DNA of 64,000 nucleotides from JABFWF01 sp035539135 (GTDB taxonomy: Bacteria > Pseudomonadota > Gammaproteobacteria > Xanthomonadales > Xanthomonadaceae): positions 62,001-126,000 of the forward strand of contig DATLJD010000002.1 in NCBI GenBank assembly GCA_035539135.1. The letters run 5' to 3'. Position 1 is the first letter of the stretch; each line of letters opens with the position of its first letter. Position numbers and translations under genes: made by a program. Under the pieces are notes generated by a model. That model was not told where the DNA came from. It did no database searches and saw only the letters and a list, made by a program, of their open reading frames with translations. Below, piece by piece: positions 30,413 to 39,500 of this stretch.

Positions 30413-31603
30413 ATGCGCCTTACCCTGGCATGGATTCCCGTGGCGTCCGCCCTGTTGCTGGCCGCCGCCTGTTCGAAGGACGACGCCGCCGCCGGTGGCG
30501 CGCCCGGCGGCGCGATGCCGCCGCCGGAAGTCGGCGTGGTCGTCGCCCGCCCGGCCGACGTGCCGGTCACCAAGGAGCTGGTCGGACGCCTCGCCGCGTT
30601 CCGCAGCGCCGACGTGCGCGCGCGCGTGCCTGGCGTGCTGCAGCGGCGCCTGTACGACGAGGGCAGCCTGGTGGAGAAGGGCGACGTGCTGTTCCGGATC
30701 GACCCGGCGCCTTTGCAGGCCACCCTCGCCCAGGCGCAGGGCGCGCTGGCGCAGGCGCAGGCCAACGCCGCCAACTCGCGCGCCGCGGCCGAACGCGCGC
30801 GCGGGCTGATCGGCGGCAAGTTCATCTCGCAGGCCGACTACGACAACGCGATCGCGGCCGAGCGCACCAGCGCCGCGGCGGTGCAGGCGGCGAAGGCGGC
30901 GGTGGAGACCGCGCGCATCAACCTCGGCTACGCCACCGTGCGCGCGCCGATCAGCGGCCGCGCCGGCAAGCAGCAGGTCACCGAGGGCGCGCTGGTCGGC
31001 CAAGGCGACGCGACGCTGCTGACCACCGTCGAGCAGCTCGACCCGATGTACGTGGACTTCTCCATGAGCGTCGCCGAGCTGGCGCAGGTGCGCAAGGCGG
31101 CGCGGGCCGCCGCGCAGCCGCAGGTGCGGATCGAACTGCCCGATGGCAGCGAGTACGGCCCGCGCGGCCAGCTCGACTTCTCCGGCCACAGCGTCGATCC
31201 GGCGACCGGTTCGGTGCAGTTGCGCGCGCGCATCGCCAACCCGGACGGCGTCCTGCTGCCGGGCACCTTCGTCACCGTGCACGCCGACCTCGGCACCGAG
31301 CGCGGCGTGTACCGGGTGCCGCAGGACGCGGTGCAGCGCGATCCGCAGGGCGCCTACGTGCTGGTCGTCGGCCAGGACGGCAAGGTCGCGCGCAAGGGCG
31401 TCACCCTCGAGCGCCAGCAGGGCGCCGACTGGGTGGTCACCGATGGCCTGGCCAGCGGCGACCGCATCGTCGTCTCCGGCATCCAGCGCGCCGTCCCCGG
31501 CCAGCCGGCGAAGGCGGTGCCGGCGGGCGCGGGCGCCGGGCCGGCGCAGACCGGCGCGCAGCCCAAGGCGGGTAGCAAGACCCCGGCCCCGGCGGAGGGC
31601 TGA
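30413..31603 (+). CDS. RND efflux periplasmic adaptor (MexA/AcrA-like lipoprotein)
   Basis: This 396-residue membrane fusion protein has a lipoprotein signal (MRLTLAWIPVASALLLAAACS, lipobox LAAAC, Cys20). The alpha-hairpin (about 95-165, repeated Ala-Gln-Ala) is flanked by lipoyl halves (ARVPGVLQRRLYDEGSLVEKGD and YATVRAPISGRAGKQQVTEG). Beta-barrel and C-terminal membrane-proximal domains follow, then an Ala/Pro-rich tail. It is six bases from the pump gene, forming a two-gene operon. No TolC/OprM gene and no TetR-type repressor are nearby, so a channel encoded elsewhere must be shared. Confidence 0.93.
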   Translation: MRLTLAWIPVASALLLAAACSKDDAAAGGAPGGAMPPPEVGVVVARPADVPVTKELVGRLAAFRSADVRARVPGVLQRRLYDEGSLVEKGDVLFRIDPAPLQATLAQAQGALAQAQANAANSRAAAERARGLIGGKFISQADYDNAIAAERTSAAAVQAAKAAVETARINLGYATVRAPISGRAGKQQVTEGALVGQGDATLLTTVEQLDPMYVDFSMSVAELAQVRKAARAAAQPQVRIELPDGSEYGPRGQLDFSGHSVDPATGSVQLRARIANPDGVLLPGTFVTVHADLGTERGVYRVPQDAVQRDPQGAYVLVVGQDGKVARKGVTLERQQGADWVVTDGLASGDRIVVSGIQRAVPGQPAKAVPAGAGAGPAQTGAQPKAGSKTPAPAEG

Positions 31604-31609
31604 TCGGCC

Positions 31610-34600
31610 ATGTCCCGGTTCTTCATCAACCACCCGGTGTTCGCCTGGGTGATCGCGATCCTGATCGTCCTCGGCGGCGTGCTGGCCATCGAGAACCTCG
31701 GCGTCGAGTCCTACCCGAACATCGCGCCGCCGCAGGTCGTGGTCAACGCGAACTATCCCGGCGCGAGCGCCGAGACCACCGAGCGCGCGGTCACCCAGGT
31801 CATCGAGCAGCAGCTGACCGGCATCGACAACCTGGTCTACTTCAGCTCGTCCTCCAGCGCCAGCGGTGGCGCCAGCATCACCCTGACCTTCGCGCCCGGC
31901 ACCGACCCGGACATCGCCCAGGTGCAGGTGCAGAACAAGGTCGCGCTGGCCACGCCGCGCCTGCCGAGCGAGGTCACCCAGCAGGGCGTGGTGGTGGCCA
32001 AGGCCAATGCCGGCTTCCTGATGGTGGTGGCGCTGCGTTCGAACAACCCGGCCTACGACAAGAACGCGCTGAGCGATTTGCTCGCCTCGCGCGTGCTCGA
32101 CCAGATCGCGCGCGTGCCCGGCGTCGGCAACACCCAGCTGTTCGGCGGCGAGTACGCCATGAACATCTGGCTCAACCCGGAGAAGCTGCGCGGCTACGGC
32201 CTGTCGGCGACCCAGGTGCTGCAGGCGGTGCGCGCGCAGAACGTGCAGTTCGCCGCCGGCAAGATCGGCTCCGAGCCGTCCTCGGCGGAGACCCGGTTCA
32301 CCGCCACGGTGACGGCGGAAGGCCGCTTCAGCACCGCTGAGGAATTCGGCGGGATCATCCTGCGCTCCGACCCTTCCGGCGCGACCGTGCGCTTGCGCGA
32401 CGTGGCGCGGATCGAGAAGGGCGCCTCCGCGTTCGGCTTCGACCTGCGCTGGAGCGGGCAGCCGGCGGCGGGCTTCGCGGTGCAGCTGGCGCCGGGCGCC
32501 AACGCGCTCGGCGTGGCCGACGCGGTGCGCGCGCGCATGGGCGAGCTGCAGGCGACCTTCCCCGAGGGCGTGACCTGGTTCTCGCCCTACGACAGCTCCG
32601 ACTTCGTCGAGATCTCGATCAAGGAAGTGCTGAAGACGCTGGGCGAGGCCTTCGTCCTGGTGTTCCTGGTGATGCTGCTGTTCCTGCAGAACTTCCGCGC
32701 GACGCTGATCCCGACCCTGGTGATTCCAGTGGCGCTGCTGGGCACCTTCCTCGGCCTGTACCTGCTCGACTTCACCATCAACCAGCTGACCCTGTTCGGC
32801 GTGGTGCTGGCAATCGGCATCGTGGTGGACGACGCGATCGTGGTGATCGAGAACGTCGAGCGCATCATGACCGAGGAGGGCCTGTCGCCGAAGGACGCGA
32901 CGGTCAAGGCGATGGGCCAGATCAGCGGCGCGGTGGTGGCGATCACCGTGGTGCTGGCGGCGGTGTTCGTGCCCAGCGCGTTCCAGGGCGGATCGGCCGG
33001 CGAGATCTACAAGCAGTTCGCGATCACCATCGCGCTGGCGATGGCGTTCTCGGCGTTCCTCGCGCTCGGCTTCACACCGGCGCTGTGCGCGTCGCTGCTC
33101 AAGCCGACCGCCGACCATCACCGCGAGAACTTCATCTTCCGCGGCTTCAACCGGATCTACGGCCGGGTCAGCAACACCTACGTGCGCCACATCGGCAGCG
33201 CGGTGTCGCACGCGCCGCGCTGGATGATCGTGTTCGTGGCGCTGGCGCTGCTGACCGGCTTCCTGTTCACCCGCCTGCCGGGCAGCTTCCTGCCCGAGGA
33301 GGACCAGGGCTACGCGCTGGCCATCGTCCAGCTGCCCGCCGGGGCCACGCTCGAGCGTACCAAGGCGGTGTTCGAGGACGTGCGCGCGACGCTGGAGAAG
33401 CAGGACGGCTATGACGGCATGATGCAGGTCGCCGGCTTCAGCTTCATGGGCCAGGGCGAGAACGTCGGCATGGCGTTCGTCCGGCTCAAGCCGTGGGACG
33501 AGCGCAAGGTCACCGCGCAGGAGTTCATCCAGAACGCCAACATGGCCCTGTTCGGCATCCGCGACGCGCAGATCTTCGTGGTGAACCTGCCGACCGTGAA
33601 CGGGCTGGGCGCGTTCGGCGGCTTCGACATGTACCTGCAGGACCGCGCCGGCAAGGGCCGCGAGGCGCTGGGGCAGGCGCTCGGCCAGCTGCTCGGCGCG
33701 GCCAACCAGGACCCCGCGCTGACCGCGGTGCGCCCGAACACCCTCGCCGACGCGCCACAGCTGCGCCTGAGCGTGGACCGCACCCAGGCGCAGGCGATGG
33801 GCCTGTCGGTGGGCGACATCTACAGCGCGATCCAGCTGATGCTGGCGCCGGTGTACGTCAACGACTTCGTGGAGGGCGGCCGCGTCAAGCGGGTGAACAT
33901 GCGCGCCGACGCCGGCTATCGCGACGGCCCCGAGTCGCTGGCGAAGTTCTACACGCCGAGCCCGCGCGCCAGCAATCCGGACGGCACGCCGCTGATGGTG
34001 CCGCTGTCGAACGTGGTGGACGCGAAGTGGGAAGTGGCGCCGCCGGCCCTGAGCCGTTTCAACGGCTACGCGGCGGTGGAAGTCGTCGGCCAGCAGGCGC
34101 CCGGCCACAGTTCCGGCGAGGCGATGGACGCGATGGCGTCGATCGTGGACGACAAGCTGCCCGAGGGCTTCGGCCACGACTGGACCGGCCAGTCCTACCA
34201 GGAAATCCTGTCCGGCAGCCAGGCGCCGATGCTGATGGCGCTGTCCATCCTGGTCGTGTTCCTGTGCCTCGCGGCGCTGTACGAAAGCTGGTCGGTGCCG
34301 GTGTCGGTGCTGCTGGTGGTGCCGCTGGGCGTGCTCGGCGCGGTGGTGCTGACCATGTTCCGTGGCCTGCCGAACGACATCTACTTCAAGATCGGCCTGA
34401 TCACGGTGATCGGCCTGGCGGCGAAGAACGCGATCCTGATCGTCGAGTTCGCGATCCACGAACGCGCGCAGGGCAAGCCCCTGCGGCAGGCGGTGGTGGA
34501 GGCGGCCAAGCTGCGCTTCCGCCCGATCCTGATGACCTCGTTCGCCTTCATCATGGGCGTGACGCCGCTGGCGCTGTCCTCGGGCGCCGGCGCCAACGCG

Positions 34601-34744
34601 CGCCACGCGATCGGCACCGGCGTGATCGGCGGCATGCTGTTCGCCACCTTCCTCGGCCTGTTGCTGATCCCGGTGTTCTACGTGGTGGTGCGTCGGCTGC
34701 TCGGCGACAAGCTGGACGCGCCGCCGCCGCCGGCCGCGGGCTGA
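31610..34744 (+). CDS. RND multidrug efflux pump, AcrB/MexB (HAE1) family
   Basis: This 1044-residue inner-membrane proton-drug antiporter has twelve membrane helices and two large periplasmic loops. Starting residues MSRFFINHPVFAWVIAILIV are typical of HAE1 pumps. Helix 4 keeps the proton-relay Asp pair in GIVVDDAIVVIENVER, and the relay Lys lies in helix 10 (GLAAKNAILIVEFA). Substrate range cannot be deduced from sequence, but HAE1 rather than heavy-metal type is clear. It is preceded by its adaptor gene and followed by a hairpin terminator. Confidence 0.95.
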   Translation: MSRFFINHPVFAWVIAILIVLGGVLAIENLGVESYPNIAPPQVVVNANYPGASAETTERAVTQVIEQQLTGIDNLVYFSSSSSASGGASITLTFAPGTDPDIAQVQVQNKVALATPRLPSEVTQQGVVVAKANAGFLMVVALRSNNPAYDKNALSDLLASRVLDQIARVPGVGNTQLFGGEYAMNIWLNPEKLRGYGLSATQVLQAVRAQNVQFAAGKIGSEPSSAETRFTATVTAEGRFSTAEEFGGIILRSDPSGATVRLRDVARIEKGASAFGFDLRWSGQPAAGFAVQLAPGANALGVADAVRARMGELQATFPEGVTWFSPYDSSDFVEISIKEVLKTLGEAFVLVFLVMLLFLQNFRATLIPTLVIPVALLGTFLGLYLLDFTINQLTLFGVVLAIGIVVDDAIVVIENVERIMTEEGLSPKDATVKAMGQISGAVVAITVVLAAVFVPSAFQGGSAGEIYKQFAITIALAMAFSAFLALGFTPALCASLLKPTADHHRENFIFRGFNRIYGRVSNTYVRHIGSAVSHAPRWMIVFVALALLTGFLFTRLPGSFLPEEDQGYALAIVQLPAGATLERTKAVFEDVRATLEKQDGYDGMMQVAGFSFMGQGENVGMAFVRLKPWDERKVTAQEFIQNANMALFGIRDAQIFVVNLPTVNGLGAFGGFDMYLQDRAGKGREALGQALGQLLGAANQDPALTAVRPNTLADAPQLRLSVDRTQAQAMGLSVGDIYSAIQLMLAPVYVNDFVEGGRVKRVNMRADAGYRDGPESLAKFYTPSPRASNPDGTPLMVPLSNVVDAKWEVAPPALSRFNGYAAVEVVGQQAPGHSSGEAMDAMASIVDDKLPEGFGHDWTGQSYQEILSGSQAPMLMALSILVVFLCLAALYESWSVPVSVLLVVPLGVLGAVVLTMFRGLPNDIYFKIGLITVIGLAAKNAILIVEFAIHERAQGKPLRQAVVEAAKLRFRPILMTSFAFIMGVTPLALSSGAGANARHAIGTGVIGGMLFATFLGLLLIPVFYVVVRRLLGDKLDAPPPPAAG

Positions 34745-34750
34745 GGGCAC

Positions 34751-34782
34751 AAAAAAACCCGGCAGCGCGTGCTGCCGGGTTT
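34751..34782. terminator. Bidirectional terminator between efflux pump and phasin genes
   Basis: A stem AACCCGGCAGC/GCTGCCGGGTT with a four-base loop is preceded by seven As (U-tract on the minus strand) and followed by a short T-run on the plus strand. It serves the two convergent genes, and is stronger for the minus-strand phasin transcript. Confidence 0.85.
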
Positions 34783-34848
34783 CCTGACGCGGGGGAGAGA
34801 AGCCCGCGAACGTCGGCCGGGGTTTTTCGCCGGCGTGGCGGAAACTGC

Positions 34849-35217
34849 TTACTTCGCCTTCGCGGCCTTGGCGGGCTGCTCGGCGGCGGCCTCGAACTGG
34901 CTGCGCGCGATGCGGCCGATCGCCTCGCCGGTCTTGACGCTGCGGTCGATCACTTCCTGGCCGGTGCTGACCACGCGCTCGACGCTCTCGCGCGCGACCT
35001 GCAGGCCCTTCGGCCAGACCTGGCGCAGGCCGTCGGCGTCGCGGACCTCGGCCAGCTCGCCCAGGTGGGCGAAGGTGGCGGACACGTTGCGCTCGAATGC
35101 GCCCAGCTGCAGGGCGAGGACCTGCTCGGCGTGGTCCAGGGCCAGGCGGTTGACCTGGGCGGCGGCCTGCACGAACTGCCGCGAAGCCGCGGCGAACTGC
35201 TCGTTGATCGGGAACAT
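34849..35217 (-). CDS. Phasin family protein
   Basis: This 122-residue, Ala/Gln-rich, almost wholly helical protein (FPINEQFAAASRQFVQAAAQVNRLALDHAEQVLALQ) ends in a short Ala-Lys tail (AEQPAKAAKAK), the phasin_2 layout. Phasins coat polyhydroxyalkanoate granules, but many family members in this group occur without PHA genes, and no phaC or phaR is present here. AGGAGAA lies a few bases before the ATG. A clear promoter with an overlapping palindrome lies upstream. Confidence 0.85.
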   Translation of the reverse strand: MFPINEQFAAASRQFVQAAAQVNRLALDHAEQVLALQLGAFERNVSATFAHLGELAEVRDADGLRQVWPKGLQVARESVERVVSTGQEVIDRSVKTGEAIGRIARSQFEAAAEQPAKAAKAK

Positions 35218-35267
35218 GGCGGTTCTCCTGCGGGAAACCGGCAGGGATTGCCGGGATGGTGCGGTGC

Positions 35268-35298
35268 AGCATAGCAGGAGTTTTGTTGCGGTGCAACA
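35268..35298 (-). promoter_or_regulatory. Phasin promoter with overlapping palindrome
   Basis: On the minus strand, -35 TTGCAC (35296-35291) and -10 TATGCT (35273-35268) are 17 bases apart. A palindrome TGTTGC-N3-GCAACA (35284-35298) covers the -35 box. TGC-N3-GCA-type sites are bound by PhaR-like repressors in other species, so a granule-responsive operator is possible. Confidence 0.6.
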
Positions 35299-35376
35299 TC
35301 AGGCCGCGAGGAGCCGGAGAGTGGCATCCCCGGGCCGCGGGCTGGCCCGGCGGGGGCCTGGCGGTCGATTGCCGAA

Positions 35377-35745
35377 CTAGGGGCCGGGCGCCGGACCCCG
35401 GTAGCGGCAGCCGGAGGTGCAGGTCTCGTGCACCACCACCTGGCTCAGCAGCGGCAGCTCGGGCTTCAGCCGCTCCCAGATCCACTGCGCCAGGCGCTCG
35501 CTGGTCGGGTTGTCCAGGCCCTCGATCTCGTTCAGGTAGTGGTGGTCCAGCCGCTCGTACAGCGGCCGGAACGCGGCCTTGAGCTCGGCGAAATCCATGA
35601 TCCAGCCGCTGTGCGGATCGGGCTCGCCGGACACGTGCAACTCGACCCGGAACGAATGCCCGTGCAGGCGCGCGCACTTGTGTCCCGCCGGCACGTTGGG
35701 CAGCCGGTGCGCGGCCTCGAGGGTGAAGGTCTTGAAGATGTCCAT
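35377..35745 (-). CDS. queD: 6-carboxy-5,6,7,8-tetrahydropterin synthase
   Basis: This 122-residue QueD enzyme belongs to the queuosine/7-deazaguanine pathway. Zinc ligands are His13, His28 and His30 (EAAHRLP, LHGHS) and nucleophile Cys24 (GHKCARLHGH). The substrate-binding MDFAELK and C-terminal HETCTSGCRYRG are also conserved. ATG 35745 starts directly at the fold (MDIFKTFTLEAAHRL); the longer frame to 35811 lacks conservation. It stands alone, without queC/queE neighbours. Confidence 0.93.
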   Translation of the reverse strand: MDIFKTFTLEAAHRLPNVPAGHKCARLHGHSFRVELHVSGEPDPHSGWIMDFAELKAAFRPLYERLDHHYLNEIEGLDNPTSERLAQWIWERLKPELPLLSQVVVHETCTSGCRYRGPAPGP

Positions 35746-35927
35746 GCGTGCGGCCGGGATCCGGGGAGTGTGCGTACGTCCGCGGCGGAAGCCGGGCGCG
35801 CAGGATACCAACCAACGCGGCGCGCCCGTCGCTGGCGCGGGCGTTCAGCCGCGCGCGACTCGTGCAACAGGCAAGGGCGGATCGCCGAGCCAGTGCCGGG
35901 CAATCGCGCGACGCCGCAGGCCGCCGC

Positions 35928-36473
35928 CTACTGCAGCAGCGAGCGCAGCATCCAGGCGTATTTCTCGTGGATCTGCAGGCGCTGGGTGAGCAGGTCCACC
36001 GACGGATCGTCGCCGGCATCGTCGGCGGTCTTGAGCACCTTGCGCGCGGTGCGGCAGACCGCTTCGTTGCCGAGCGTGAGCCGGCGCACCATGCCGCGCC
36101 AGTCGGTGTTGTCCTCGAGCGGGCCTTCCTCCTCGATGGACGACAGCATGGCGAACTGCGCATACGAACCGGGCGCGCTGAAACCGAGCGCGCGGATCCG
36201 CTCGGCGACCTCGTCCAGCGCGGTCCACTGCTCGGTGTACTGGGTCTCGAACATCGTGTGCAGGGTGTTGAACATCGGCCCGGTGACGTTCCAGTGGAAG
36301 TTGTGCGTCATCAGGTACAGCGTGTAGGCGTCGGCCAGGAAGCGCGACAGGCCGTCGGCGATCTGCCGGCGCTGGGCGTCGCTCAGGCCGATGTCGATCG
36401 CCGGCGCGCCGGCGGTACCGGGAGTGGCACCGCGGGTGGAAACGGATTTGCGGGTCGTCTTCCTGGTGGCCAT
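35928..36473 (-). CDS. dps: Dps-family ferritin-like DNA-binding protein
   Basis: This 181-residue protein has the Dps dinuclear site in THNFHWNVTGPMFNTLHTMFETQYTEQWTALDEVAERIRALG and a C-terminal helix EKYAWMLRSLL. A Lys/Arg/Thr-rich N-terminal tail (MATRKTTRKSVSTRG) could bind DNA. ATG 36473 was chosen over ATG 36479 because GAGGAG is seven bases away from it and only one base from the other. Dps stores iron using H2O2 and protects the nucleoid. The start faces hrpA divergently. Confidence 0.92.
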   Translation of the reverse strand: MATRKTTRKSVSTRGATPGTAGAPAIDIGLSDAQRRQIADGLSRFLADAYTLYLMTHNFHWNVTGPMFNTLHTMFETQYTEQWTALDEVAERIRALGFSAPGSYAQFAMLSSIEEEGPLEDNTDWRGMVRRLTLGNEAVCRTARKVLKTADDAGDDPSVDLLTQRLQIHEKYAWMLRSLLQ

Positions 36474-36501
36474 GGACATGCTCCTCGCTGGGCTTGCGTC
36501 C

Positions 36502-36530
36502 ACAATAGGCGGCCGCGACGGGCCTGGGAA
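36502..36530 (-). promoter_or_regulatory. Possible dps promoter
   Basis: On the minus strand, -10 TATTGT (36507-36502) and a weak -35 TTCCCA (36530-36525) are 17 bases apart. No clear OxyR or Fur box is visible in the 92-base divergent spacer shared with hrpA. Confidence 0.35.
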
Positions 36531-36565
36531 ATGGATTGTCGCTGTCGCAACGATCGAACGAATTT

Positions 36566-39500
36566 ATGGAAGCAGACGTCAGCGCCGCGTTAGCCCGGTC
36601 GCGGCGCGCCATCGACGGCGCGCTGTCGCGCGATCGCGGGCGCCTGCACGGGCTGTGGTCGCGCTGGAAGGGCCGGCCGGACGATGCCGCCGCGCAGGCC
36701 GCCTTTGCCCAGGCGCTGGACGCTTCGGTCGCGGCGCGCGAAGCGCGGGCGGCGGCGCTGCCGCAGGCGCCGGCCGATCCGGCGCTGCCGATCGCCGCGC
36801 ACGCGGAGCGCATCGTCTCGCTGATCCGCGGCCACCAGGTCGTGGTGGTCGCCGGCGAGACCGGCTCAGGCAAGACCACCCAGCTGCCCAAGCTGTGCCT
36901 GGCCGCCGGGCGCGGCGCCGCCGGCATGATCGGCTGCACCCAGCCGCGCCGGATCGCCGCGCGCGCGGTCGCGCGGCGGGTGGCGGAGGAACTGCAGGTG
37001 CCGCTGGGCGGCGCGGTCGGCTACCAGGTGCGCTTCACGGAACAGGTCGGCGAACGGACCGCGGTCAAGTTCATGACCGACGGCATCCTGCTCGCCGAGA
37101 TCCAGTCCGATCGCTGGCTGTCGGCCTACGACACGATCATCGTCGACGAGGCGCACGAGCGCAGCCTCAACATCGACTTCCTGCTCGGCTACCTCAAGCA
37201 GCTGCTGGCCAGGCGCCGCGACCTCAAGCTGATCGTCACCTCGGCCACGATCGACACCGAACGCTTCGCCGCGCACTTCTTCGATGCGCCGGTGGTGGAG
37301 GTGGAAGGCCGCGGCCATCCGGTGGAAGTGCGCTACCTGCCGCTGGAAGGCGAGGGCGGGGACGAAGGCGACCGCAGCGTGCTCGACGGCATCGTCGGCG
37401 CCTGCGACGAAATCGTGCGGGAGTCGCGCCTGGGCGACGTGCTCGTCTTCCTCCCCGGCGAGCGCGAGATCCGCGACGCGCACCAGGCGCTGGAGCGGCG
37501 CAAATATCGGCACACCGAAGTGCTGCCGCTGTACGCGCGGCTGTCCGCGCGCGACCAGGACCGGGTGTTCAACCCCGGCCCGCAGCGGCGGATCGTGCTC
37601 GCGACCAACGTCGCCGAAACCTCGCTGACGGTGCCGCGCATCCACTACGTGGTCGATCCCGGCTACGCCCGGGTCAAGCGCTACAGCCCGCGGCAGAAGC
37701 TCGACCGCCTGCACGTCGAGCCGGTCAGCCAGGCCAGCGCCGACCAGCGCAAGGGCCGCTGCGGGCGCATCGCGCCCGGCACCTGCTACCGGCTGTATTC
37801 GGAAGCGGACTTCGAGGCGCGGCCGCGCTACACCGATCCGGAGATCCGCCGCGCCGCGCTGGCCGGGGTGATCCTGCGCATGCTGGCGCTCGGCCTCGGC
37901 CGCATCGAGGACTTCCCGTTCCTGGAGCCGCCCGATCCGCGCGCGGTCGCCGATGGCTGGCAGACCCTGGCCGAGCTCGGCGCGGTGGACGAGCAGCGCA
38001 AGCTGACGCCCGTCGGCCGGGCGATGGCGCGGCTGCCGGTCGACGTCAAGCTCGCGCGCATGCTGGTCGCCGCGAACGCGCACGGCGTGCTGCGCGAGAT
38101 GCTGGTGATCGCCAGCTTCCTCGGCATCCAGGACCCGCGCGAGCGTCCGGCCGACCAGCGCGCGGCCGCCGACAACGCGCACGCGGAGTTCGCCGATCCG
38201 AAGTCCGAGTTCGTCGGCATCCTCAAGCTGTGGGACGCATACCGCGCCGCGCACGAGGAGTTGACCCAGTCGCAGCTGCGCAAGTGGGCCGACCGGCACT
38301 TCCTCGGCTTCCTGCGCCTGCGCGAATGGCGCGAACTGCACCGCCAACTGAAGTTGCTGTGCGACGAACTGGGTTGGGCGCAGGAACAGCGGCACCCCCA
38401 CCCCAACCCTCCCCCGCGCGCGGGGGAGGGGGCGCCGCGCCGCGAGACCGACTCCTTGCCCCGTGTGCGGGGGAAGGCCGGGATGGGGGCGAGCGACGAC
38501 GGCCGCCCGGGCGCGCTGCAACCCGGCCACTACGCCGCCCTGCACCGCGCCTTGATCGCCGGCTTGCCCACCCAGCTCGGCAACCGCGGCACGCAGGCCG
38601 ATCGAAAAGCGAGCGGGCTCTACGACGGCCCGCGCGGGCGCAAGTTCCAGCTGTTCCCGGGTTCGCCGCTGGCGAAGAAGCCGCCGCCATGGGTGCTGTC
38701 GGCCTTGCTGCTGGACACCGAGCGCGTGTGGGCGCTGACCAATGCCTCGATCGAGCCGGAGTGGGCGATCGACGAGCTGCCGCACCTGCTCGCGCGCCGC
38801 CACCACGATCCGCGCTGGGCGCGCTCGCAGGGCCGGGTGGTCGGCAGCGAGCAGATCTCGCTGTTCGGCCTGGTGCTGGCGCCGAAGCGGCCGATCCACT
38901 ACGGCGCGCTGTATCCGGAGGAGGCGCGCCAGATCTTCGCGCGGGATGCGCTGGTGACCGGCGAGATCAATACCCGCAGCGCGTTCCTGGCGCGCAACCT
39001 CGCGACCTTGGCGAAGGCGAAGGAGGAAGAGGCCAAGCAGCGGCGCGCCGGCCTGGTCGTCGACGAGGAATGGCAGGCGCAGTGGTACCTCGACCGGCTG
39101 CCGCCGCAGGTGCACAACGCGCAGGCGCTGGACGCGTGGTACGCGAAGCTGCCGGCCGAGCAGAAGCGCGCGCTGGAGTGGTCGCTGGACGCGCTGATGG
39201 TCGGCGAGGCCAGCGAGGCCGCGCGCTTCCCGCCGTTCCTGCCGCTGGGCGACGCGCGGCTGGCGGTGAGCTACCGCTTCGATCCCGGCGCGCCCGACGA
39301 CGGCATGACCGTGGCGGTACCGCTGCACCTGCTCAACGCGCTGGACCCGGCGCGGCTGTCGTGGCTGGCGCCGGGCTTCGTCGCCGACAAGGCGGCGGCG
39401 CTGATCCGCGCGCTGCCGAAGACGCTGCGGCGCAACTTCGTGCCGGCGCCGGACTTCGCGCGCGCCTTCGCCGAGGCGTTCCCGCAACCGACCGCCGACA

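Noticed and set aside
30368..36163. A 1931-codon open frame on the minus strand opposite the RND efflux genes
   Set aside because: It runs antisense to two clear genes, has very biased His/Arg/Asp-rich composition, and exists only because high-GC DNA lacks stop codons. Phasin and queD are real in other frames there.
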